Assembly (NCBI GenBank): GCA_021741155.1
Contig: JAIOYP010000002.1
Span: forward strand, 1 to 43,550
Direction: 5' to 3'
Source of the DNA: Flavobacteriales bacterium
GTDB taxonomy: Bacteria > Bacteroidota > Bacteroidia > UBA10329
Length of the DNA: 43,550 nt
Shown here: in pieces, positions 35,037 through 41,400 of the stretch
Numbering within the stretch: position 1 is the first letter of the stretch
Layout of the letters: every line of letters starts with the position of its first letter
The notes under the pieces: model-generated
The model's input: only the letters and a program-made list of their open reading frames with translations
Database searches by the model: none
What the model was told of the DNA's origin: nothing
Position numbers and translations under genes: made by a program

Positions 35037-35642
35037 TTAATTCATTGATGCGTGAATTCCACAACCTATTCCAAGACCGGCCAAAACATAATGGGGTGCA
35101 GTGTATGCACCAACTAAAAATACTGCTCCCCACTCAGGGTCACTACTGACCGTGTACGCAAATTGTTCAACACAATTAGCAAACCTTCCAAACCAACCTC
35201 TTGGTTTTGCCCCAGAAAGGGTGTCAAAGTATGTTTCGGTAATCTTGATGGTGTCATTTTTTAGAATAGCCTTCATATACAGTTTACCGTTAAAGTAATA
35301 GTATGATGCTTCATAAATTTTGGGAGAGATTTCTATTACATCAACATAACCGTAAATTAAACTATCAATTCCCAAAACTGCAACGCGTTTTACGCGTGAA
35401 TTGGCTGAATTTAATGCTCCAAGAGTTCCTGCTACAACTTCTTTGTTGTACTTCACAGTAACATCGACATAACTTCTTATAGTAGTGTCCGTTAACGACT
35501 TTGAATCCGACTCCACATGAGTTTCATTTACACTCAAATATTCAACTGTCATAGAAGGGGTCGGGGTTTCCGTTTTAATTAAGTCGTCCTTCCCACAGCC
35601 AACGGCCATTAACATCATAATTCCAATTCCTAATTTTTTCAT
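35037..35642 (-). CDS. Accessory lipoprotein with hydrophobic Cys-containing C-terminus
   Basis: Lipoprotein of 201 residues. Signal MKKLGIGIMMLMAVGC (lipobox Cys16) is nearly identical, in DNA and protein, to that of the 38585 gene. Residues ~25-150 are beta-rich and threonine-rich and unrelated to that protein. The last ~50 residues are different in character: RFANCVEQFAYTVSSDPEWG then AVFLVGAYTAPHYVLAGLGIGCGIHA, a hydrophobic Gly/Ala stretch framed by two Cys. I recognise no family. The tail might be a membrane-active or structural segment. The next gene downstream encodes a two-helix membrane protein. The upstream region carries a C8 tract. It lies in the cassette between the two murB ends. 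Confidence 0.7.
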   Translation of the reverse strand: MKKLGIGIMMLMAVGCGKDDLIKTETPTPSMTVEYLSVNETHVESDSKSLTDTTIRSYVDVTVKYNKEVVAGTLGALNSANSRVKRVAVLGIDSLIYGYVDVIEISPKIYEASYYYFNGKLYMKAILKNDTIKITETYFDTLSGAKPRGWFGRFANCVEQFAYTVSSDPEWGAVFLVGAYTAPHYVLAGLGIGCGIHASMN

Positions 35643-35699
35643 GATTAATTTGTTTTTTAATGATTAGTGTTGGAAATGTTCAAATATTTCAGGGGGGGG
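35643..35699 (-). promoter_or_regulatory. Leader with C8 tract, shared with the 38585 gene
   Basis: Upstream of the ATG on the minus strand lies an AT-rich leader and a run of eight C (G run at 35692-35699), 49 bases before the start codon. The region aligns almost base for base with 38586-38644, where the run is nine C. AATATTTG next to the C run is one base from the -7 consensus, which would put the tract in the promoter spacer. The 35700-35808 stretch beyond it holds nothing else I can name. Confidence 0.55.
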
Positions 35700-35808
35700 T
35701 ATCGTCTTTTAAATGATGGTTGTATAATTTGTTAGATTTTTTCCTACTCAGAATTACAGTAGTGATTTGAAATTTCCTTTCCTGCAAGAGTTTCTTCATC
35801 ACCCATGT

Positions 35809-35898
35809 GTTGAAATCTTCAACCTATCCGAACAGATTATGCAGTCGGTTTACGATACATTTGGCGTTCAACTTGAAAGAGAAGTTAATGTTTATTGA
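35809..35898 (+). pseudogene. Second copy of the murB 3-prime end (30 codons)
   Basis: In frame these 90 bases encode VEIFNLSEQIMQSVYDTFGV and QLEREVNVY, then TGA: 25 of 29 residues match the C-terminus of MurB (34607-34696). DNA identity is 71 of 90, but uneven: one mismatch in the first 33 bases and 18 in the last 57, many silent. No start codon or upstream MurB sequence precedes it, so it is a remnant. Its end overlaps the ATG of the next gene (35888), which suggests that this gene once followed an intact murB directly. Confidence 0.85.
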
Positions 35899-36439
35899 AA
35901 GGTTCTTATTGGTTTTGATAGTTGCGCTTGGACTATCCATTTCTGCTTCGGCACAAGCTCCCGATTGCAAAAACGTTGGTAGCGCTTACGCTAAGAAAGT
36001 GTGCAGCGGCATTGAGAACAATCAGGCTTCTTTCATCAAGGATTTGATGCAGCGTAAAAGCTCTGGCAACAGCCTAGAGCAGGTATTGACTTGGACCAAG
36101 AAGTATTATGAGTGCTTTTATTGTGAGGAAGAGCCTGGATTCCGTGGTGGAACCATCCTCAGAAAAGTAGTGTATGAAGACGCACTAAACATCTGTTTCT
36201 TCTTTGTGTATGATGCCCGTGTGGATATGAACCAAGTGGAGCGCGATGGCCGTACCTTGATTGATTGGCTACAAGATGATACCGAAAAGGCATTTGATGC
36301 CGCTTTTGAAACGGAGAACGAGCAGGACAAGAAGTACCTGATTAAGCAGATTCAAACGGGTCAGAAGTACTTCAACATTTTCCGCAATAACGGGGCTAAA
36401 CTCCGTAGTGAGCTACGGGCGGGAGGTTCTAAATTTTAA
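35888..36439 (+). CDS. Small exported protein of unknown function
   Basis: The ATG at 35888 lies within the murB remnant and starts a clear signal peptide (MFIERFLLVLIVALGLSISASA, cleaved near residue 22). A longer frame from 35807 would begin inside the murB-derived sequence and hide it. The product has 183 residues. The mature part is mostly helical, with Cys pairs (YYECFYCEE at 74-81), and one stretch, ARVDMNQVERDGRTLIDWL (110-128), resembles an ankyrin-type repeat. No enzymatic motif is seen. In the ancestral order it probably overlapped murB, so it may belong to the cell-wall locus. Its 3-prime end overlaps the convergent 36429 gene by 11 bases. Confidence 0.7.
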   Translation: MFIERFLLVLIVALGLSISASAQAPDCKNVGSAYAKKVCSGIENNQASFIKDLMQRKSSGNSLEQVLTWTKKYYECFYCEEEPGFRGGTILRKVVYEDALNICFFFVYDARVDMNQVERDGRTLIDWLQDDTEKAFDAAFETENEQDKKYLIKQIQTGQKYFNIFRNNGAKLRSELRAGGSKF

Positions 36440-36917
36440 TAGTGTCTAACACCATTTTTGCTTCTAACAGCGATTTAGTTGGTGTCGAATGGAGTAGCTT
36501 CCCATTTTGGAAAGCAAGTATTGTCCAATCATAAATTGGATAGTCTATCGAATCTAAAAAATTTGACTTCTTATAAATTAAGCAATTAAACGAGATATGT
36601 GGCTGTAGAACTTCTCTCATTTTAGCATTAGTTGTGACCACATAACTGTTAAAAGAGGTTTCGGCCAAAATTTCGGATATTCCTTCTCCGAGTTTCGGAT
36701 GAATACAGGATGAACAGAAATAGTTATTCACCACAATTACTATGAAACTACTGTCCTCTATTCCCCATACTCTCAGTGTGTCTAAAATTTGTCCTGTTTG
36801 AGTTAAGTAGTCTCTTTGATACTCAAATACTGGTCGGGATTCATCGAATGATGGGGACGCACAAGCTAACAGCAGACAGATGCTAGGAGTAATAGCACAG
36901 ATCGTTTTGTTAATCAT
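36429..36917 (-). CDS. Lipoprotein with a CxxC motif, last gene of a three-gene operon
   Basis: The start at 36917 is preferred because MINKTICAITPSICLLLAC is a good lipoprotein signal (lipobox Cys19) and its ATG overlaps the stop of the upstream gene by eight bases; an in-frame ATG at 36941 is also possible. The product has 162 residues. A VIVVNNYFCSSCI segment carries a CxxC motif after a beta strand, similar to the active-site position in thioredoxin-like folds. Residues such as YDWTILAFQNGKLLHS would fit a later strand. I cannot name the family; a thiol-redox or metal-binding role is possible. It is transcribed with a beta-propeller lipoprotein gene. Confidence 0.65.
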   Translation of the reverse strand: MINKTICAITPSICLLLACASPSFDESRPVFEYQRDYLTQTGQILDTLRVWGIEDSSFIVIVVNNYFCSSCIHPKLGEGISEILAETSFNSYVVTTNAKMREVLQPHISFNCLIYKKSNFLDSIDYPIYDWTILAFQNGKLLHSTPTKSLLEAKMVLDTIKI

Positions 36918-38073
36918 GTGAATATTCGAACCTGTACGCATCGATTACAAGCTGATGCTTGTTTAATCCCCGAAACGAATTATTATTCACAAACAGAATC
37001 TGTTCTTCTGACGGAATTATCCACGTGAATGACGTATTCGGATTACTAACATATTCTTTAGCGAGTATACTGAAGTCCTTGCTCAATATTGCAAACATCC
37101 AACATTTTTCCCCTTTTGCTGGATTATTCACGTTCTTAATAGCCATCACAAACGTATTATTGGCATAATCATATTCTAACCGCGCGATTGCTGTGGTTTC
37201 ATCGATGTATTTACTGAACAAGTATTTGTCTCCGATTTTGGAAGCAGGGAAATCAACAAATTCTATTTCGTCAAAACCTGAAATTGAATACATTTCACTC
37301 TTCGCATTCTCATCAACTAGACTTTCACGTTTCACATGGAGGCCATACGGTTGCAGACTCACCAAATTTCCGGTAGAGTCAACACACCTAATTGGATATG
37401 CGTCAGCTCTATAATGATTCCAATAACCTTCTGGGAATTTCCCCAATCTTGAGTACGACTTATCCTTCAAATCAATGACCATTTCCATTGGATAACTTCC
37501 ATAAACAACGCGATTTAGAGAGTCCGCGATGGATAGGTCGGAAAGAGGCGAATGGACAACTACTTTGTTTCGGAACTTAAGAATTGGTGTCTTAAATACC
37601 GAAATGGTGCTAAAATGATGGCCGTCAAAAAAACCCTTTGCATCAATCGTATCGATGTGATTGTTGATGAGACTACATATGTAGAGAATTCCCGTTTCTG
37701 AATGCCGACTGTCAGATTCCATATCTAACAACAGCAAAGTGTCGTGTCCAAAATAGGTTACACGTTCAACGCTAATTTCAGTAAGTAATCGCATGATCTC
37801 AGGTCCCACTTTTCTTTTTGTCCATTCATTACCATGCAATACTTCAATGAAGTACAGATGCGAATCTAACTTGTTTAAGCAGGTAAATTCTGGTTCAATA
37901 CCAGACTGATTGATTCCTGAAATCAACCAGTCTGGAGGAGAACCAAACTCAGTAGGAATGTCAATTGTTAGTTCGGCTTTATCTGCAAGAGTAACTATAG
38001 TGTCATTCGAACAAGAAAAAAAACAGAAACAAACAATTTGAAAAAAGTATGGGAAACGAAAACGTACACTCAT
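36910..38073 (-). CDS. Beta-propeller-type lipoprotein (DUF4221/BF3164-like)
   Basis: Lipoprotein of 387 residues with signal FFQIVCFCFFSC (lipobox Cys21). The body consists of repeated four-strand blades, for instance RVTYFGHDTLLLLDMES, KFRNKVVVHSPLSDL and IGDKYLFSKYIDETTAIARLEYDYANNTF. This is the look of the six-bladed propeller lipoproteins of Bacteroidota annotated as DUF4221 or BF3164-like, but I cannot confirm the family by eye. The ATG overlaps the stop of the preceding lipoprotein gene by one base (TAATG), and its stop overlaps the next start, so expression is coupled. Substrate binding at the cell surface is a guess. Confidence 0.6.
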   Translation of the reverse strand: MSVRFRFPYFFQIVCFCFFSCSNDTIVTLADKAELTIDIPTEFGSPPDWLISGINQSGIEPEFTCLNKLDSHLYFIEVLHGNEWTKRKVGPEIMRLLTEISVERVTYFGHDTLLLLDMESDSRHSETGILYICSLINNHIDTIDAKGFFDGHHFSTISVFKTPILKFRNKVVVHSPLSDLSIADSLNRVVYGSYPMEMVIDLKDKSYSRLGKFPEGYWNHYRADAYPIRCVDSTGNLVSLQPYGLHVKRESLVDENAKSEMYSISGFDEIEFVDFPASKIGDKYLFSKYIDETTAIARLEYDYANNTFVMAIKNVNNPAKGEKCWMFAILSKDFSILAKEYVSNPNTSFTWIIPSEEQILFVNNNSFRGLNKHQLVIDAYRFEYSHD

Positions 38074-38585
38074 TAAAGAATTGGCAGTGTCACAATTACA
38101 TCCTTGATTTCAAGCAAATTTAACGGAATCGTAGCCTTATGGACGAGAACAGCTTTACCCTTCTGAGATGTCGCGTTTTCGGTATAATTACAAACCGACA
38201 TTGTCAAAACGTTGTCCTTTATATTCGTAACTATGTCTGGGAACTTAGCCAAGTCTGGGAAGAGAAGTTTCCAGTCTTCTTTCTTGAAGAAACCACTTTT
38301 GTCATTAGCATATTCGTTATTGAACAAGGTCCATAACTCAGCTGCACGTCCAGTCACGATTACTTCAACCAAACATGTCTCTGCTGGTTTTACGCAAGTG
38401 ACTCCATCACCATTATCATCACTCCAAGCAGGTCGCTCTGTCATTTTCCAAAGTTTCCTTCTGTCTAAATCTTGATTCACAGCCTTTGCGTTAATTGAAT
38501 ATTGATTCCTCTCGGTTTGGGCAAGTTCTTCCTTTCCACATCCAATAGCCATCAGCATCATAATTCCAATTCCTAATTTTTTCAT
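38073..38585 (-). CDS. Lipoprotein sharing leader and signal peptide with the 35642 gene
   Basis: Lipoprotein of 170 residues, signal MKKLGIGIMMLMAIGC (lipobox Cys16). From the upstream C tract to about codon 21 it matches the 35642 gene, including an identical 35-base run (38556-38590 versus 35613-35647). After that, the proteins have nothing in common: here the mature part has WSDDNGDGVTCVKPAETCLVE, FFKKEDWKLLFPDLAKFP and a final beta strand. I recognise no family. It is the first of three overlapping lipoprotein genes read leftward from one leader with a C9 tract. Confidence 0.7.
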   Translation of the reverse strand: MKKLGIGIMMLMAIGCGKEELAQTERNQYSINAKAVNQDLDRRKLWKMTERPAWSDDNGDGVTCVKPAETCLVEVIVTGRAAELWTLFNNEYANDKSGFFKKEDWKLLFPDLAKFPDIVTNIKDNVLTMSVCNYTENATSQKGKAVLVHKATIPLNLLEIKDVIVTLPIL

Positions 38586-38644
38586 GATTATTTTGTTTTT
38601 AAATGATTAGTGATAGCAATGTTAAAAATATTTCAGGGGGGGGG
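38586..38644 (-). promoter_or_regulatory. Leader with C9 tract for the three-gene lipoprotein operon
   Basis: A run of nine C (G run at 38636-38644) lies 50 bases before the ATG, within a leader that aligns to 35643-35699. Just beyond it, GTCATT-AA-AATGAC (around 38648-38661) forms an inverted repeat that is only partly kept in the other copy. Length change of the C tract could alter promoter spacing; only one length is visible in a single sequence. Confidence 0.5.
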
Positions 38645-39000
38645 TAGTGTCATTAAAATGACAATTGTTTATTCTGTTGAATGTGCTCTGGTCTATTCCT
38701 TTTTAGGAGAATACCAAATAAGCGATGACCACGCCCGTTCCTGAATTACTAGATTCTTCTCCTTGCTAAAATCGCTTCCGTAGCGGATTTGACCGTTCCT
38801 CCGCCCACTAAAATAAATAATAAAGCATTCCCTTGAGTCACTAAACCAAATGGCCGAGCCTTTGAAGCGGTAGCTAAACCCTCTCCACCTTTCGGTCCAA
38901 AACCTCCACCTAATTGTTCCATCGCTAAACCTTCCGTTAGCCTTGCCAAACCAAATGGTTGGAAGACCCAACCCAATTGTTCGTTCTCAGAACCGCAAGA
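38645..39000. other. Gene-free stretch with degenerate short repeats
   Basis: No convincing gene. CTAAACC/CCAAACC words, often followed by AAATGG or a C/T run, recur at 38841, 38874, 38897, 38924 and 38946 with irregular spacing of about 22-33 bases. AACCAAATGGTT (about 38949-38960) is close to the small AACC-N4-GGTT hairpin found in the 63-bp array that follows. Minus-strand frames here give only Gly/Leu-rich low-complexity peptides and look spurious. Confidence 0.5.
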
Positions 39001-39233
39001 TTGAGCGTTTAAATCTAGGTGTCGGGTCGCTCGACACAACGATTTAATCTTTAAACCATTGGGTTGAGACTTTAAATCCAGGTGTCGGGCGGGCTGACAG
39101 AACGATTCAATCCTTAAACCAAAAGGTTGGAACTATAAATCTAGGTGTCGGGTGGGTTGACACAACGATTCCGCCTTTCTGCCATCAGGTTGAGACTTTA
39201 AATCGTAGTGTCGAGTGAGCCGACACCTAGATT
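39001..39233. repeat. Tandem array of four 63-bp units, each with a hairpin; last unit inverted
   Basis: The landmark GTGTCG occurs at 39019, 39082, 39145 and 39208, exactly 63 bases apart. Each unit has TTGAGACTTTAAATC, a hairpin of the form AATCTAGGTGTC-loop-GACACAACGATT, and (units 1-3) a spacer with AACC-N4-GGTT. In unit 4 the hairpin is turned around: its right arm CGACACCTAGATT is the exact reverse complement of the left arm of unit 1, and its left arm is nearly that of the right arm. The array ends about 100 bases before the 39336 gene. Confidence 0.85.
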
Positions 39234-39261
39234 GCATGAAAGAATCCTATCTTTAAGCCAG

Positions 39262-39307
39262 CCAACGGAAAGGGGTTATGTGCCGAGCGATAGAGGGAAT
39301 CCGTTGG
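39262..39307 (+). promoter_or_regulatory. Long-range stem in the leader of the 39336 gene
   Basis: CCAACGGA (39262-39269) and TCCGTTGG (39300-39307) are exact reverse complements separated by 30 bases, and end 28 bases before the ATG. The enclosed GGGGTTATGTGCCGAGCGAT has no clear inner stem. It may be a structured leader or an end of the repeat-associated element. No -7 box is obvious. Confidence 0.45.
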
Positions 39308-39335
39308 ACTTATTTCACGCTTTAAAAACCTTGCG

Positions 39336-40034
39336 ATGGCAAACGGCAACCGTAGAATTCCCCGCGCTGACAAAGAGCTTGACAGCTACATCCGAACAAC
39401 CACAAATGCCCTCCTAGAATTTGGGCCTCCTGATGGATGGGAACGGCTTGGGTTATCAGAAGCCCAAAAAGACCAATGGAAGGCATTGCGCGATGAGTGG
39501 GTGGTTGCCTATGCTCGCACGGTGGATGGGCGATCGGGCACTAGCGTTGCCGTTAAGAACAAGAATGACGTGCGCAAGCGTTTTACGGTTTTCACCTACC
39601 CTCTTTTGGTGTGGTTGCAGGTTCAGAAACACGTGACAATTGCTGATAGGGCGGTGTTTAACATCCCAATACGCAAGAAGACCGTTACCAAACGTTCGGA
39701 CATGCACGATGCGCCCCAAACCAAGTTACAAAACATGGAAGGTGGTTGGATAAAGCTTCGTGTGCGATTACAAGATTCGGAAGGTCGTGGCCGCATCCAT
39801 CCGCAGGCCGACCACATGGAATTCCGCTATGCCCTCTTGCCATTGGGCGCCAACCCTCCGGCCACGGCCATGGAATGCAGAAACTTAGACTTGACCACAC
39901 GCGCCCTCTCTGTTCTCAAACTGCCAGACACTGCCCTCGGAATGGTAATCTATCTCTTCTGTAGGTGGGTAAATAGTAGCGACAACAAGAAGAGCGGCCC
40001 ATGGTCGAATCGGGTACAGGCGATTGTGAGTTGA
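39336..40034 (+). CDS. Uncharacterised Bacteroidota protein with a fibronectin-III-like C-terminus
   Basis: Cytoplasmic-looking protein of 232 residues without signal peptide or membrane segment. N-terminal half is helical (NRRIPRADKELDSYIRTTTN, ERLGLSEAQKDQWKALRDEW) and contains NKNDVRKRFTVFTYPLL and VTIADRAVFNIPIRKKTVT. The C-terminal half is beta-rich with RIHPQADHMEFRYALLPLG and ends VIYLFCRWVNSS...GPWSNRVQAIVS, like the closing strands of a fibronectin type III domain. From memory this resembles a family of short Bacteroidota proteins with the xxTDADRxxLGIPxRDxxxT pattern, without assigned function. The gene is visibly richer in GC than its neighbours and follows a hairpin array, which suggests acquisition as a unit. 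Confidence 0.7.
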   Translation: MANGNRRIPRADKELDSYIRTTTNALLEFGPPDGWERLGLSEAQKDQWKALRDEWVVAYARTVDGRSGTSVAVKNKNDVRKRFTVFTYPLLVWLQVQKHVTIADRAVFNIPIRKKTVTKRSDMHDAPQTKLQNMEGGWIKLRVRLQDSEGRGRIHPQADHMEFRYALLPLGANPPATAMECRNLDLTTRALSVLKLPDTALGMVIYLFCRWVNSSDNKKSGPWSNRVQAIVS

Positions 40035-40122
40035 AGAGAATTCTACGTTAATCTTCATCACTCAACACCTCGCCATAGGCATTAGAAAAAGAAATGACAC
40101 GTATAAAACTTCTGATTAACAT

Positions 40123-40148
40123 ACCATTCCGCAAGTGTTTGGAATGGT
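40123..40148. terminator. Stem-loop between the 39336 gene and the DUF3078 gene
   Basis: ACCATTCC and GGAATGGT form a perfect 8-bp stem with a 10-base loop, followed by GTTTGCCTATTTTTG. It can serve as terminator for the upstream gene, but it overlaps the expected -33 region of the next promoter, so an operator is also possible. Confidence 0.5.
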
Positions 40149-40155
40149 GTTTGCC

Positions 40156-40163
40156 TATTTTTG
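40156..40163 (+). promoter_or_regulatory. -7 element (TATTTTTG) for the DUF3078 gene
   Basis: TATTTTTG followed by C fits TAnnTTTG, 20 bases before the ATG at 40184. A TTTG at 40138-40141 is 14 bases upstream, shorter than the usual -33 spacing. Confidence 0.5.
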
Positions 40164-40183
40164 CCCTCACAAAACATATATAG

Positions 40184-41386
40184 ATGAAGAAATCTTACTT
40201 AACAATCCTTTTATTCACATCCCTTTTTACAAGCGCAACCTTTGCGCAGGATATGCAGATTAAGGACGTTGCAACCGCAGCAGAAGCAAAACTCAAGGCA
40301 CATGAAGACTCTACCAAACGCTGGGATATTGGAGGTTCATTGGCCCTCAACTTTGGACAAACGTATTTGAAGAGTTGGGCTTCGGGCGGTCAGAACGCCA
40401 TCTCCATTGCATTTACAGGTTTGGTAAGGGCCAATTACCGCAAAGGCAGAGCTGCTTGGGACAACAACTTGGTGCTTGGTTTGGGTGGCATTGCGCTATT
40501 TCCACAAGAGAAATACAAAGACAACCTCAACAAATTTCCGTTCAGAAAGAACGTGGACAACCTTCAGTTGACATCAATTGGTAGTTACGAGTTAGATAAG
40601 CACGGAAAATGGTTTGCCTCTGGACTACTTGATTTCCGTTCTCAGTTGTTGGCGGGTCACGGAGAATATGCACATGCTGATACTGTGCTTAATTCAGACG
40701 GATCTATTGATGAAATCAATACAAATGCGAACAGAATCAACAAAAGAACCACGGTATCTCAATTTGCTGCACCAGCATATTTGACAGTTTCGGCAGGTAT
40801 CACCTACAAGCCAGTGAGTTGGGTTCAGTTCTATGTTTCTCCTGTAGCAGGAAAATTCACGTTCGTAAATCCTGCGGCAAACGTGTATGATGCAAAAACA
40901 GGAGGAAAAGGCGCCATGGCTTATGGTCTTAAAACACCTACAACTGTTTACCGTGCAGAGTTTGGTTGGTACTTGCGTGCAAACCTTGAAAAGGAAGTTT
41001 TTAAGAACATAATCGTGAAAACGCAGGTTGAATTGTTCGGTAATTACTTGGATAATGTGCATGTTGACAACATCGCAGCTACAACTGATGCGGTTGACGG
41101 TACTGTTTATTACGATCCTGCTACAAGAGATCAAAACACGATTGGCACAGATGCTTCTGGAGCAACCATTTACACGTATGATAATCGTACAAATGTGGAT
41201 GTGAACTGGCAGACTTGGATTACCCTCAAGATCAACAAATACCTACAGGCTTCTTTAGAATGGCAGATGTTGTATGACTATGATATTTCTGTTCCGAAGT
41301 ATCAGAATGATGGTATTACAACCTATTCATCTCGTGGAATTCAGTTCCGACAAGGTTTATCACTTGGCGTAGGTTATACGTTTTAA
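40184..41386 (+). CDS. DUF3078 outer-membrane protein
   Basis: Protein of 400 residues with signal peptide MKKSYLTILLFTSLFTSATFA (cleaved near Gln22). The region WDIGGSLALNFGQTYLKSWASGGQNAISI, with NYRKGRAAWDNNLVLGLGG and the following aromatic beta strands, is typical of the DUF3078 family of Bacteroidota outer-membrane beta-barrels. The C-terminus ends in a barrel strand with terminal Phe (GIQFRQGLSLGVGYTF), the usual outer-membrane assembly signal. The function of the family is unknown. The gene stands alone, with a -7 element 20 bases upstream and a palindromic intergenic element after it. Confidence 0.85.
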   Translation: MKKSYLTILLFTSLFTSATFAQDMQIKDVATAAEAKLKAHEDSTKRWDIGGSLALNFGQTYLKSWASGGQNAISIAFTGLVRANYRKGRAAWDNNLVLGLGGIALFPQEKYKDNLNKFPFRKNVDNLQLTSIGSYELDKHGKWFASGLLDFRSQLLAGHGEYAHADTVLNSDGSIDEINTNANRINKRTTVSQFAAPAYLTVSAGITYKPVSWVQFYVSPVAGKFTFVNPAANVYDAKTGGKGAMAYGLKTPTTVYRAEFGWYLRANLEKEVFKNIIVKTQVELFGNYLDNVHVDNIAATTDAVDGTVYYDPATRDQNTIGTDASGATIYTYDNRTNVDVNWQTWITLKINKYLQASLEWQMLYDYDISVPKYQNDGITTYSSRGIQFRQGLSLGVGYTF

Positions 41387-41400
41387 ATTCTTGAGTGACG

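Noticed and set aside
34697-35808. A classical integrase-driven genomic island in murB
   Set aside because: No integrase or recombinase gene is present, and the two ends are diverged rather than identical attachment-site repeats.
35807-35887. Start of the 35888 gene at 35807
   Set aside because: The extra 27 codons are murB-derived sequence read in another frame and would hide the signal peptide.
38693-39039. Two minus-strand frames (92 and 96 codons) in the repeat-rich gap
   Set aside because: Gly/Leu-rich low-complexity products created by degenerate CTAAACC-type repeats; no ribosome site, no signal peptide, no similarity I recognise.
39001-39233. CRISPR array
   Set aside because: The whole 63-base unit repeats, with no constant repeat and unique spacers, only four units, and no cas genes.
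39001-40034. Type III (ToxIN-like) toxin-antitoxin locus
   Set aside because: The position of a repeat array before a gene fits, but the 232-residue protein shows none of the ToxN features I know, the unit is longer and palindromic, and one unit is inverted. Kept only as an analogy.
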